Positions 10,357 through 18,674 of a stretch of DNA of 64,000 bases are shown here, piece by piece (the stretch's first letter is position 1; every line of letters begins with the position of its first letter). Source of the DNA: Pontibacillus marinus BH030004 = DSM 16465 (GTDB taxonomy: Bacteria; Bacillota; Bacilli; Bacillales; BH030062); the NCBI RefSeq assembly GCF_000425225.1, contig NZ_AULJ01000019.1:59886-123885 (forward strand), read 5' to 3'. The position numbers and the translations under genes were made by a program. The notes beneath the pieces were generated by a model that saw only the letters and a program-made list of their open reading frames with translations, was not told the DNA's origin and searched no databases.

Positions 10357-10677
10357 CTATTTCGAGAATTGTTGCATGACTTTCATTAATTCATCTATGG
10401 CTTCTTCACCTTCACCCTTTTGGATAGCATCTGAAACACAATGGTGCGTGTGTCTTTCCATAAGAGAGAAACCCGCTTTTTTGAGCGCATTGTTAATCGC
10501 TGATATTTGAACAAGAATATCTACGCAGTATCGATCTTCTTCAATCATCTTTTGTATTCCTCGGACTTGACCTTCTATTCGCTTCAGACGATTCAAAACA
10601 AGTTGTTTTTCATCATCTGTTCTTGGTGTTACTGGTTGTTTTCCGCTATCTTCAGGTAATTCTTCATGATTGTTCAT
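10357..10677 (-). CDS. csoR: Copper-sensing transcriptional repressor CsoR
   Basis: A 106-residue all-helical repressor of the CsoR/RcnR family. The Cu(I) ligands are present with the family spacing: C51, H76 and C80, the same 25 and 4 residue intervals as C45/H70/C74 of B. subtilis CsoR. The helix [14 protein letters not shown] that contacts DNA is also clear. It is the first gene of the cop cluster, with a CsoR-like operator about 35 bp upstream, so it probably represses its own operon and is released by Cu(I). Confidence 0.93.
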   Translation of the reverse strand: MNNHEELPEDSGKQPVTPRTDDEKQLVLNRLKRIEGQVRGIQKMIEEDRYCVDILVQISAINNALKKAGFSLMERHTHHCVSDAIQKGEGEEAIDELMKVMQQFSK

Positions 10678-10711
10678 GAAACCACCACCTTTTAAAGTTC
10701 TTTATTTTACT

Positions 10712-10728
10712 ATACCCCCGTTATGTAT
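10712..10728. promoter_or_regulatory. Candidate CsoR operator
   Basis: On the minus strand the site reads ATACATAACGGGGGTAT. One half (GGGTAT with its G-run) matches the B. subtilis copZA operator ATACCCTACGGGGGTAT, while the other half has lost its C-run. It lies 35 bp upstream of the csoR start, in promoter position. Confidence 0.6.
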
Positions 10729-10785
10729 AATTAGTCAACCAATAAAAATTCTTTATTTGGTAAGGTGATTTTACGATAAAATTTA

Positions 10786-10814
10786 AAATACCCCCTGGAT
10801 GTCCAGGAGGTACT
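10786..10814 (-). terminator. Terminator of the DUF302 gene
   Basis: Stem AGTACCTCCTGGA/TCCAGGGGGTATT followed by T residues on the minus strand, just after the DUF302 stop codon. It also separates this gene from the cop promoter. Confidence 0.8.
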
Positions 10815-10818
10815 CTCA

Positions 10819-11202
10819 TTATTTTGCTTCATCAATACAAGCTACCATTCTGTCTTCGATATCTTTTGCGATGTCATTTAATTCAGGGTCTTCTACAAAT
10901 TCAATTAATTTAGTAGGTTTTGGCATACCGATTTTGTTCTGATTGCCTTCTTCGTAAACAACGATTTTACAAGGGAGGAAGTAACTCACAAGTGGATTTT
11001 TCGATAGAACCTTTTTTGCTTCTCCAGGATTACATACTTCTAAAATTCGGTACGTATTATCAAAATCGAACCCTTTATTGTTCAGTGTTTCTTTCACATT
11101 GAAGTCCCATAACACACCAAACTTTTCCTTCTTCAGCTCATCTTCAAGCGATTGTACTGCTTCATCCAATGACTTTTGCGTTTCTACAGTATAGTGAAAC
11201 AT
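10819..11202 (-). CDS. DUF302 family protein
   Basis: A 127-residue protein matching the DUF302 fold: the start FHYTVETQKSLDEAVQSLED and FGVLWDFNVKETL, then YRILEVCNPGEAKKVLS and PCKIVVYEEGNQ, are typical of the family. The biochemical role is unknown, but DUF302 genes often lie near copper or redox genes in bacteria, and here it is directly upstream of csoR with its own terminator. A conserved Cys pair (VCNP and LPCK) is visible. The ATG follows a GGAGGGG site. Confidence 0.8.
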   Translation of the reverse strand: MFHYTVETQKSLDEAVQSLEDELKKEKFGVLWDFNVKETLNNKGFDFDNTYRILEVCNPGEAKKVLSKNPLVSYFLPCKIVVYEEGNQNKIGMPKPTKLIEFVEDPELNDIAKDIEDRMVACIDEAK

Positions 11203-11286
11203 CTATTTACCCCTCCAATCTTTTTCTTCATTATTCATTTTACCCGTAAAGGTATATATAAAACGAATTATTTGATTAAGGAGTTA

Positions 11287-11530
11287 CTTTCAGAAAAGCC
11301 CCCTTATGTGGAAGACTTGCTTTCGAGATAAAGTGCGTATGGTTCCGTTGCTTTAGTGGAGTGCGGTGGGCTGGGAAACGGGCTGCTTTCCCCGGACGAA
11401 CGATCGAGCCTCCTCGTTCGCAAGCTCTCTGCGGGGTCTCGCTCGCCCGTTTTTCCGGAGGAGTCAGCCCGTTTCCCAGCCCACCTTAGCCGAATGGTGA
11501 CTAACGCAACCGCCGTAGTTCTGGGAGAGA
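11287..11530 (+). repeat. Large palindromic repeat, family 2, copy A
   Basis: Begins AAAAGCCCCCTTATGTGGAA and contains a long imperfect stem: GTGGGCTGGGAAACGGGCTG pairs with CAGCCCGTTTCCCAGCCCAC, the inner arms CTTTCCCCGGA pair with TCCGGAGGAG, and the centre holds the Cys-like core CCTCCTCGTTCGCAAGCTCT. The core and flanks recur at 63668-63895 in the same orientation and at 11620-11885 inverted. A short open frame crosses it, but this follows from the GC-rich palindrome and has no ribosome binding site. Confidence 0.85.
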
Positions 11531-11619
11531 GTGTTCTGATTCCAGGTTAATCCTATCATGACAAGGGTCTGAGCAACTTCTCTTACTATGATTTCCAATC
11601 AATATGAGGTGGGGAAAGC

Positions 11620-11885
11620 CAAATTATGGTCCGTTAGTTTCCATAATCGCGTGGAGGGAAGGAAACGGCAAACTGTCGTGGTAACAAAGGCAAGACGAGA
11701 CCCCGCAGGCACGAGGAGGCTCGGCTATACTATGGAGGTTCTACTAAAACCGCCACATCATGTGGCAACGTAGAACTACCCCACGTCGTGTGGGGCAACA
11801 ACAGGCTTGCCGTTTCACTGACCGCAACAAACTACTCAACAGCAACGGACTCCTCTCAATTTCAAGTTCTCAACAATCCTTCCAT
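11620..11885 (-). repeat. Large palindromic repeat, family 2, copy B (inverted, with insertion)
   Basis: Reads as the reverse complement of the family: GGTCCGTTAGTTTCCATAA, then GGAAACGGCAAACTG, GAGACCCCGCAGGCACGAGG and, at the other end, CTTGCCGTTTCACTGACCGC and CAGCAACGGAC. The apical part is replaced by a 58-bp module (11738-11795): GTTCTAC/GTAGAAC enclosing GCCACATCATGTGGC, followed by the hairpin CCCCACGTCGTGTGGGG. Together copies A and B fill nearly all of the 740 bp between the DUF302 gene and argH; no gene is seen there. Confidence 0.8.
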
Positions 11886-11898
11886 TAAATTGCACAAA

Positions 11899-11942
11899 AA
11901 AGAGTCATATCCCCCTAAAACAAGGGGGACATGACACGTTTT
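11899..11942 (-). terminator. Terminator of argGH
   Basis: Hairpin TCATGTCCCCCTTGTTT/AGGGGGATATGA with poly-A and poly-T flanks, overlapping the argH stop codon region. Confidence 0.9.
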
Positions 11943-13313
11943 TTAAAGAAAGGTTTTTGCATATTCAATTTGTTTCTGAACTTGTGATGTGGATGTTCCT
12001 CCATAACTATTCCGTGCGTTCATGACTGATATTGGTTGAAGAACATCATATATATCCTCTTTAAACAACGGACTAAATCGCTGATATTCTGCTATGGTTA
12101 GATCCAAAAGATATTTATTTTGCTCAATACCATACAAAACGATTTTCCCTATAATTTCATGAGCCTCTCGAAACGTAGCTCCCTGGTTCACTAGATAGTC
12201 AGCTATGTCCGTTGCATTTGAATAATCATGTTGGACTGAGGATTTCATATTCTCATGCTTAACAACCATGGATTCAATCATAGGAGCAAGTATACGTAAT
12301 GTGCCATCAAGCGTTTTTACTGTATCAATCATTCCCTCTTTGTCTTCTTGCATATCTTTATTATAAGCAAGTGGTAGACCTTTAAGGACTGTGAGTAAAC
12401 TAAATAAATTCCCATAAACCCTTCCTGTTTTAGCACGTAATAACTCCGGTACATCAGGATTTTTCTTTTGAGGCATGATACTAGAGCCTGTACAGAAAGA
12501 ATCATCTAATTCAATATACTGAAACTCCTGGCTACTCCATATGACCATCTCTTCTGATAATCGGGAAATGTGGACCATTAATGTAGAAGCAATCGATAAA
12601 AATTCCAGGATAAAATCTCGGTCACTAACCGCATCCATACTATTTGGGTACACTTCATCAAAATGTAATAATTCAGCAGTACGCGAACGATCAATAGAAA
12701 ACGTGGTACCAGCTAGGGCACCTGCCCCTAGGGGAGACATACTTATACGCTTCAGGCTATCTTGGAACCGACTTTTATCCCTTTCTAACATCCAAAAATA
12801 AGCCATTAGATGATGTCCAAAAGAAACAGGTTGTGCACGCTGAAGATGGGTATACCCTGGTAGGATCGTTTCTACATTCTCTTCTGATTGTTTCAGAATC
12901 ACCTTTTGCACTTCTTCAATTAAATGAATAAATCCTTTCGTTTTTCGAAGTAAATACAAATGCATATCGGTTGCGATCTGATCATTACGACTTCTCCCTG
13001 TATGAAGTTTTCCCCCTACAGGTCCAATTTCTTCTATCAAAGCTCTCTCAATATTCATATGAATATCTTCATCTGCAACTATATATTCAAAAGTACCATT
13101 TTGGATTCGATCTAGTATCAGTAAAAGACCATTCTTGATTTGATTCATTTCTTCTTCAGTAATAATTCCATTCTCTTGCAGCATGGTTACATGTGCAATA
13201 CTTCCCTCTATATCCTCTTCAGCAAATTCTTGATCAAATTGAATAGAAGCTGTAAATTCCTCAACCAATTCATTCGTTTGTTTTTGAAAGCGTCCGCCCC
13301 AGAGCTTAGACAT
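11943..13313 (-). CDS. argH: Argininosuccinate lyase
   Basis: A 456-residue member of the fumarase/aspartase superfamily that splits argininosuccinate into arginine and fumarate. The superfamily signature [20 protein letters not shown] is present with the mobile-loop Ser, along with the N-terminal KLWGGRFQK and the substrate-binding [20 protein letters not shown]. Length is typical. It begins 12 bp after argG, forming the argGH operon and completing arginine synthesis from citrulline. Confidence 0.96.
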   Translation of the reverse strand: MSKLWGGRFQKQTNELVEEFTASIQFDQEFAEEDIEGSIAHVTMLQENGIITEEEMNQIKNGLLLILDRIQNGTFEYIVADEDIHMNIERALIEEIGPVGGKLHTGRSRNDQIATDMHLYLLRKTKGFIHLIEEVQKVILKQSEENVETILPGYTHLQRAQPVSFGHHLMAYFWMLERDKSRFQDSLKRISMSPLGAGALAGTTFSIDRSRTAELLHFDEVYPNSMDAVSDRDFILEFLSIASTLMVHISRLSEEMVIWSSQEFQYIELDDSFCTGSSIMPQKKNPDVPELLRAKTGRVYGNLFSLLTVLKGLPLAYNKDMQEDKEGMIDTVKTLDGTLRILAPMIESMVVKHENMKSSVQHDYSNATDIADYLVNQGATFREAHEIIGKIVLYGIEQNKYLLDLTIAEYQRFSPLFKEDIYDVLQPISVMNARNSYGGTSTSQVQKQIEYAKTFL

Positions 13314-13325
13314 ACAATCCCCCTC

Positions 13326-14534
13326 TTATGAATGCGTTCCGTTTTTATGAACTTGAGAAAATACTTTCGTAGGAAGACCCCAAAGCTTAATAAATCCTTC
13401 AGCTGCTTCATGATCAAACATATCTCCCTGCAAATAAGTGGCAAGTTCTTCATTATATAGAGAATTTGCTGATTCACGACCTACTACGTCATGATGGCCT
13501 TTATGAAGCTTCAAACGAATCGTACCCGATACGACCTTTTGCGTTTCATCCACAAATGCCTCTAAAGCATTCTTTAATGGGGAAAACCATAAACCATCAT
13601 AGATTAATTTAGTCATCTGTTGGTCAATTGATGTCTTAAATTGGCTTACTTCTCTTGTAAGGGTTAAAAACTCAAGCTCTTTATGAGCATTAATTAAGAT
13701 TAGAGCTGCAGGGTTTTCATACACTTCTCTAGATTTAATACCCACTAAACGGTTTTCTACATGATCTATTCTTCCAACACCATGTTTCCCACCTATATCG
13801 TTTAACTCTTCAATTAGAGAGACAAGATCCATTTTAACTCCATTTAGAGCAACAGGACGTCCTTGATCAAATTCAACTGTTAAGTATTCTGGTTCATCAG
13901 GTGTAGATACAAGTGGATTCGTCCAATCAAAAGCTTCTTCTGGAGCTTCCACTGATGTATCTTCCAATACACCTGCTTCGCATGCACGCCCCCAAATGTT
14001 GGCATCAATTGAGAAAGGATTCTCTTTATTCACTGGGACGTCTATCCCTTTTTCTTGTGCATAGTTTAATTGTTCATCTCTGGTCATTCCCCACTCTCTT
14101 ACAGGAGCAACCACTTTCAAATCAGGATTTAAAGCCTGAATCGATAACTCAAAACGTACTTGATCATTCCCTTTTCCTGTACATCCATGGGCAACAGCTA
14201 CAGCTCCCTCTTTCTCTGCTATATCTACTAATAACTTAGAAATCAGAGGACGGGAAAGTGCGGATGATAATGGATACTTTCCTTCATATAAAGCATTCGC
14301 TTTTAAGGATGGAAGTAAATACTGTTCAGCTAACTCTTCCTTCCCATTAATGACATAGGCTTTGGATGCTCCAACGTTTAGAGCTTTTTCCTTTATAGTA
14401 TCCAAATCTTTTCCCTCTCCTACATCTAAGCCAAGAGCAATGACTTCGTACCCATATTTCTCTTGAATCCATTTAATCGAAATGGAGGTATCCAGCCCTC
14501 CAGAATACGCTAATACAATCTTCCCGTTACTCAT
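13326..14534 (-). CDS. argG: Argininosuccinate synthase
   Basis: A 402-residue enzyme joining citrulline and aspartate with ATP. The PP-loop motif [18 protein letters not shown] is at the N-terminus, followed by [17 protein letters not shown] (citrulline and aspartate site). A GTG nine bases upstream keeps the frame, but the ATG at 14534 has the AAGGGGAG ribosome binding site at proper distance. First gene of argGH, with a clear sigma-A promoter upstream and an arginine-repressor-like sequence (TGAATTTTCATTA near 14613-14625) adjoining it. Confidence 0.96.
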   Translation of the reverse strand: MSNGKIVLAYSGGLDTSISIKWIQEKYGYEVIALGLDVGEGKDLDTIKEKALNVGASKAYVINGKEELAEQYLLPSLKANALYEGKYPLSSALSRPLISKLLVDIAEKEGAVAVAHGCTGKGNDQVRFELSIQALNPDLKVVAPVREWGMTRDEQLNYAQEKGIDVPVNKENPFSIDANIWGRACEAGVLEDTSVEAPEEAFDWTNPLVSTPDEPEYLTVEFDQGRPVALNGVKMDLVSLIEELNDIGGKHGVGRIDHVENRLVGIKSREVYENPAALILINAHKELEFLTLTREVSQFKTSIDQQMTKLIYDGLWFSPLKNALEAFVDETQKVVSGTIRLKLHKGHHDVVGRESANSLYNEELATYLQGDMFDHEAAEGFIKLWGLPTKVFSQVHKNGTHS

Positions 14535-14579
14535 TTTTTCCACTCCCCTTTATAATTTATCACTTCGTTATTTCGTATC

Positions 14580-14608
14580 ATTATACACAATTAAGAATTT
14601 ATATACAA
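14580..14608 (-). promoter_or_regulatory. Sigma-A promoter of argGH
   Basis: On the minus strand TTGTAT (-35), 17 bp spacer, TATAAT (-10, perfect consensus), about 45 bp upstream of the argG start. The sequence CATGAATTTTCATTA directly upstream (14611-14625) partly resembles an ARG box for ArgR/AhrC; that reading is tentative. Confidence 0.75.
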
Positions 14609-14821
14609 TACATGAATTTTCATTACTTACTAACGTATTATTATCGCTTGTTTCATACTATGCAATATAGATCTCTTGCATACTCATTCATATTCGTGTT
14701 CAGAAGAAAATGAGTAAATCTACTTTTAAACGGGTAATTTAACTGTAGGTAAGCTATAAAAAATAAAATAGTTGAATATACGCTATTAGGTATTTTATGA
14801 TGAATCATAAGGAGTGATCTT

Positions 14822-15097
14822 ATGTATATCACAGATGAAGCTAGCCAGGAGCTTCAGCTTATATTAGATGATAACGATGCAGAAGGAATTCGACTGTTCT
14901 TTGCTGGCATTGGCTGAGGAGGTCCACAATTAGGAGTGGCTCTGGATGAGCCGCATAAAGATGATACTGTAGAAACAGTCAATGGTATTCAAGTAGCGAT
15001 TGCTGATCAAGTTCGCCATTTAGTCGAAACCGTGACACTCGAAAAACGCTCGAGAGGTTTTGTTCTAACAGGCGTACCTACAAATGACGATTGTTAA
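14822..15097 (+). CDS. HesB/IscA-like protein with in-frame TGA (probable selenoprotein)
   Basis: One continuous 92-codon frame containing a TGA at codon 32 (14915-14917) and ending at TAA. Before the TGA: an IscA-type start MYITDEASQELQLIL and GIRLFFAGIG; after it: GGPQLGVALDEPHKDD. The TGA sits where HesB/IscA-type proteins have the conserved Cys of the G-C-G-G-P-Q motif, and small HesB-like proteins with selenocysteine at this position are a known family. Behind the TGA is a SECIS-like hairpin. An AAGGAG site precedes the ATG and a strong terminator follows the stop, so the whole frame behaves as one gene. Likely role: iron-sulfur or redox function in the cytoplasm. Alternative: a nonsense mutation, but the reading downstream is fully conserved. 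No selenocysteine machinery is visible in this window. Confidence 0.85.
14936..14954 (+). promoter_or_regulatory. SECIS-like hairpin for UGA recoding
   Basis: Within the coding sequence, GTGGCTC pairs with GAGCCGC (7 bp including one U-G wobble) around the loop TGGAT (14943-14947). The loop starts 25 nt after the TGA and has G at its second position, which fits the bacterial SECIS rules I know (loop 16-37 nt from UGA, G in the first two loop bases). Confidence 0.7.
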
Positions 15098-15100
15098 ATA

Positions 15101-15138
15101 AAGCCCGAAATGCAAGCCTTCTGTATTTCGGGCTTTTC
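15101..15138 (+). terminator. Terminator of the HesB-like gene
   Basis: Stem AAAGCCCGAAAT/ATTTCGGGCTTTT with a 13-nt loop, immediately after the TAA stop of the HesB-like gene. Confidence 0.9.
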
Positions 15139-15227
15139 ATATAGAATTGACCTTCTTCTAGATAATTGCTACTATTTCATTAGCTTACTAAACGTTTTCA
15201 TTTCTTTTACATAGAAGGAGGAACCCC

Positions 15228-16760
15228 ATGCAACGGGAATTGAAAGGAGCGCTTTTTGTCTTTGCCATAGGCGTCTTTATGGCTGCACTGGATAACGGTA
15301 TTATTACCGCTTCTTTAACGACCTTAATATATGCATTTGATGTTAGTGCAACTTGGGGATCGTGGACCATTACATTATATACACTGGGACTGGCTATTTC
15401 AGTTCCTATCGTTGGAAAACTCTCGGATCAGTTCGGCCGGAAAAGATTGTTTGTTATTGAAATCGCCTTATTCGGACTAGGTTCACTCCTCGTTGCACTG
15501 AGCGTGAACTTTCCTATGTTTCTTACCGCCCGCTTCATACAGTCCTTAGGCGGCGGGGGTATATTCATCATTGCAAGTTCATTTATTTTGAATACATTCC
15601 CTAAAGAAAAACAAGGAAGGGCTCTTGGTGTCATTGGTGGAATGAACGGTATTGCAGCTGTGTTGGGGCCAAATGTAGGTGCACTAATCCTTCAACTAAC
15701 CGGAAGCTGGCACTGGTTATTTCTTATTAATATACCAATCGCTGTTCTACTTCTCCTATTTGGCGTTAAATACATAAATGAAGAACAAGAACTCCATCAT
15801 GAAAAAATGGACTGGGCAGGGATCTTCCTATTAACTTCAGCTATCTTATCACTAATGATTAGTCTAACGATGCTAGAGGGATCAAATATCATAACGAGCC
15901 TTTTACAGCCACGTTTCTTTATCTTCGCTGTATTAGCCATTGTTTTAATTGCAACTCTAATTCGAGTGGAGAAACGCATAGCTCGCATAAGAGAGCCTCT
16001 CCTTCCAATAAGATTATTTCAGACTTCTTCCTTTCTTTGGACTCTGGTACTCGCTTCCTTCTCTGGTATGATTCTGGCCTCTGTCATTTTCATCCCTGGT
16101 TTTTTAGAGCAGTACTTACAAATTCCAAGAGAGCAAGCAGGTTACTGGTTCACTCCACTCGCTATTGCTTCAGGAGTTGGAGCTGGTGGTGGTGGAACCC
16201 TTGTCGATAAAAAAGGCCCTATCACAACCCTATTAACAGCATCGATCATCGCTTTTATCGGCTTTTTCCTATTCCCATTATGGGTAGAAACTATATGGCA
16301 GATGATCATTGCCAGTATCTTTGTAGGACTCGGATTTGGTATGATGCTAGGTGCTCCTATTAATGTATTAGCTACAGAAAAAACGGATGAACGTAAAGGA
16401 GTTGCGCTTGGTACAACGTCCCTTTTCCGACAACTAGGCATGACCCTTGCGCCCACACTATATGCAGGTTTTATTGCTAGAACGTTTTCTAACCTTGACC
16501 AACGCACTGAAGCCAATCTAAAAGAAAAAAATCTACCTCCTGAGGGTGTCTCTGGATATGTGGATGATAGCGCGCAGATCTCTGAGTTCCAAACTATCCA
16601 ATCAAACTTCCAATCTGTATCGGATGATCAAGTTCGTGATGTTCTTCTCGAAACGCTTCAAACCGTTGTGGGACAAGGTTACAATGGATTATTTTACAGT
16701 GCTATGACGATTAGTGCTTTGATGTTTATTGGCGCATTATATGTAAAAAAACTACGATAG
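15228..16760 (+). CDS. MFS multidrug efflux transporter, DHA2 (14-TM, EmrB-like)
   Basis: A 510-residue, strongly hydrophobic protein with about 14 membrane segments. The motifs LDNGIITASL (motif D-like), GKLSDQFGRKRLF (motif A) and the segment GMNGIAAVLGPNVGALI (drug/proton antiporter motif C) place it in the DHA2 drug:H+ antiporter family. A soluble loop near residues 420-460 contains the QISEFQTIQSNFQS stretch. The ATG follows AGGAGG. No regulator is adjacent. Substrate cannot be read from the sequence. Confidence 0.9.
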   Translation: MQRELKGALFVFAIGVFMAALDNGIITASLTTLIYAFDVSATWGSWTITLYTLGLAISVPIVGKLSDQFGRKRLFVIEIALFGLGSLLVALSVNFPMFLTARFIQSLGGGGIFIIASSFILNTFPKEKQGRALGVIGGMNGIAAVLGPNVGALILQLTGSWHWLFLINIPIAVLLLLFGVKYINEEQELHHEKMDWAGIFLLTSAILSLMISLTMLEGSNIITSLLQPRFFIFAVLAIVLIATLIRVEKRIARIREPLLPIRLFQTSSFLWTLVLASFSGMILASVIFIPGFLEQYLQIPREQAGYWFTPLAIASGVGAGGGGTLVDKKGPITTLLTASIIAFIGFFLFPLWVETIWQMIIASIFVGLGFGMMLGAPINVLATEKTDERKGVALGTTSLFRQLGMTLAPTLYAGFIARTFSNLDQRTEANLKEKNLPPEGVSGYVDDSAQISEFQTIQSNFQSVSDDQVRDVLLETLQTVVGQGYNGLFYSAMTISALMFIGALYVKKLR

Positions 16761-16774
16761 TAATCCTTGATCGA

Positions 16775-16808
16775 AACACAGGTCACAATGATTTGTGTTT
16801 CTTTTTTT
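16775..16808 (+). terminator. Terminator of the MFS gene
   Basis: Stem GAAACACA/TGTGTTTC followed by a run of seven T. Confidence 0.85.
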
Positions 16809-16820
16809 GGCTTTATTTAT

Positions 16821-16864
16821 AAATCGGAATCATTCTTATTTACAAATCGGAATCATTCCGATAA
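16821..16864. promoter_or_regulatory. Two tandem Zur boxes (GGAAT type)
   Basis: Box 1 (16821-16841) has left half AAATCGGAAT and a decayed right half; box 2 (16844-16864) reads AAATCGGAAT-C-ATTCCGAT, an almost perfect palindrome. They match the Bacillus Zur architecture (AAATCGTAAT-N-ATTACGATTT) except for G/C in place of the central T/A pair. They lie 40-80 bp upstream of znuA. Confidence 0.85.
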
Positions 16865-16906
16865 AATAACATAGGCATGAAAGGTAGAGAAAAGAGGAGA
16901 TTATGT

Positions 16907-17884
16907 ATGAAAAAGATTATGGCAATAATGCTGATGATGATCGTAACGGTAATGAGTGCATGTTCAACGCAAGAAAGCTCATCTGAAACTGGACTTACAA
17001 TATATACATCCATTTATCCCATTCAATATTTCACAGAACGAATCGGTGGTGAACACGTTAACGCGAACTCCATATACCCACCTGGCGTAGATGCTCACAC
17101 TTATGAACCTACAGCTAAAACGATGGCCGAAATTGCGACAAGTGATGCATTTATCTATTTAGGAGCAGGATTAGAAGGTTTTGCAGAATCAGCTGCAAAT
17201 GCATTAGCTGAAGAAAAGGTTCAATTAATGGAGCTTGGAGCACATGAAGAACTTTTTACGAAGGTTGAAGTTGATAACCATGGCGAACATGGAGAACATG
17301 AAGAGCATGAAGAGAATCATGATGAAGAGCATAAAGGAGACCATGATCACAACCATAGTGGAAAGGATCCACATGTATGGCTAGACCCACTTCGCTCTCA
17401 AATGATGGCTAAATACATCAAGCAAGAGCTTGTGAAATTAGCACCAGAGCATAAAGAACAATTTAATGAGAACTATGAAAAGCTTGTAAATGACTTAGAA
17501 TCTCTACACGAACAATTTAAATCCGTAACCCAACAAGCCGATCAAAACAAACTACTTGTTTCTCATGCAGCATACGGATATTGGGAGCAGCGTTATGGAA
17601 TTGAACAAATTTCAGTTAACGGGATCTCCCCCAACAGTGAACCGTCCCAAAAAGACGTAAAACAATTAATTGAGAAGACCAAAAAAGAAAACTTGAGTTA
17701 TATGATCTTTGAACAAAACGTATCCAATCAAGTAGCATCCATGATCCAGAGGGAAATTGGAGCTAAAGCCTTAACGATTCATAATCTTTCCGTTCGTACT
17801 GAACAAGATATAAAAGAAGAACAAGATTATTTATCATTAATGAAGCACAACTTAAATGTCTTAGAAAAAGCATTAAACGATTAA
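16907..17884 (+). CDS. znuA: Zinc ABC transporter substrate-binding lipoprotein ZnuA
   Basis: A 325-residue cluster A-1 (SBP_bac_9) binding protein. A lipoprotein signal peptide ends at the lipobox MSAC (Cys about 19). Metal ligands are suggested by the DAHTYEPT region, the DPHVWLDP region and LLVSHAAYGYWEQ; a His/Glu-rich loop (about residues 125-155) is the zinc-scavenging loop of ZnuA/AdcA proteins. An in-frame ATG 30 bp upstream exists, but GAGGAG sits correctly before the ATG at 16907 and the signal peptide starts there. First gene of znuA-znuC-znuB-zur, under tandem Zur boxes. A paralogue lies at 48.6-49.7 kb. Confidence 0.93.
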   Translation: MKKIMAIMLMMIVTVMSACSTQESSSETGLTIYTSIYPIQYFTERIGGEHVNANSIYPPGVDAHTYEPTAKTMAEIATSDAFIYLGAGLEGFAESAANALAEEKVQLMELGAHEELFTKVEVDNHGEHGEHEEHEENHDEEHKGDHDHNHSGKDPHVWLDPLRSQMMAKYIKQELVKLAPEHKEQFNENYEKLVNDLESLHEQFKSVTQQADQNKLLVSHAAYGYWEQRYGIEQISVNGISPNSEPSQKDVKQLIEKTKKENLSYMIFEQNVSNQVASMIQREIGAKALTIHNLSVRTEQDIKEEQDYLSLMKHNLNVLEKALND

Positions 17885-17905
17885 AAGGAGAAAGGAGGTC
17901 CCCCC

Positions 17906-18661
17906 ATGACTTCACCGATCCTGAACATTAAGAATCTCAGCTACGCCTACGAAGACAGAGAAGTTCTAGAAGATATCCATTTCACGATTCAACCTGGTCG
18001 TTTTGTAGGGTTAGTGGGCCCAAATGGATCTGGTAAAACTACGCTCATTAAGCTTATATTAGGCTTAATCAAACATAAGCGAGGAGACATTGAACTTTTC
18101 GGAACGCCTATTGAAAAGTTCAAAGATTGGGATCGAATCGGCTTTGTTTCTCAAAAAGCAAATAGTTTTAATACCGGATTCCCTGCTACCGTGTTTGAAG
18201 TTGTATCTATGGGCCTCACATCTAAAGTAGGGTATCTACACTTCTTTCGTAAGAAGCATAAGGAAAAAATTAAAGAAGCAATTGATCTTGTTGGAATGAG
18301 TGAATACATGCATAAAAATGTTGGAGACCTTTCTGGAGGTCAGCAACAACGTGTATTCATTGCTCGTGCTCTAGTAAGCGAGCCTGACTTTCTCATACTA
18401 GATGAACCAACTGTGGGTGTTGATGCTGAGAACGTTGAGCGCTTTTACAACATGCTTGCAGATTTAAATCGTAATAAAGGCATTACACTCCTATTTGTCA
18501 CCCATGACATTGGTACGATGACTTCTTATGCTACAGATATTGCGTGCTTGAATAAGCACATTCATTTTCATGGGGACCCTTCTTCATTTGAACAAATGAA
18601 TGAAAAAGATCTCTCAAATATTTACGGACATCCTGTTCAGGTTGTCACACATGATCACTAA
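17906..18661 (+). CDS. znuC: Zinc ABC transporter ATP-binding protein ZnuC
   Basis: A 251-residue ABC ATPase. Walker A is GPNGSGKTTL, the signature is LSGGQQQRVFIARAL, Walker B is FLILDEPTVGVD and the switch His is in VTHDIG. It starts 21 bp after znuA with an AAAGGAGG site and is followed after 13 bp by the permease gene, so it energises ZnuB for zinc import. Same operon and control as znuA. Confidence 0.94.
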   Translation: MTSPILNIKNLSYAYEDREVLEDIHFTIQPGRFVGLVGPNGSGKTTLIKLILGLIKHKRGDIELFGTPIEKFKDWDRIGFVSQKANSFNTGFPATVFEVVSMGLTSKVGYLHFFRKKHKEKIKEAIDLVGMSEYMHKNVGDLSGGQQQRVFIARALVSEPDFLILDEPTVGVDAENVERFYNMLADLNRNKGITLLFVTHDIGTMTSYATDIACLNKHIHFHGDPSSFEQMNEKDLSNIYGHPVQVVTHDH

Positions 18662-18674
18662 TGGAGGTTAGACG

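Noticed and set aside
11356..11550. 64-residue open frame across repeat copy A
   Set aside because: It arises from the GC-rich palindrome, has no ribosome binding site, and corresponds to non-coding structure shared with the other copies.
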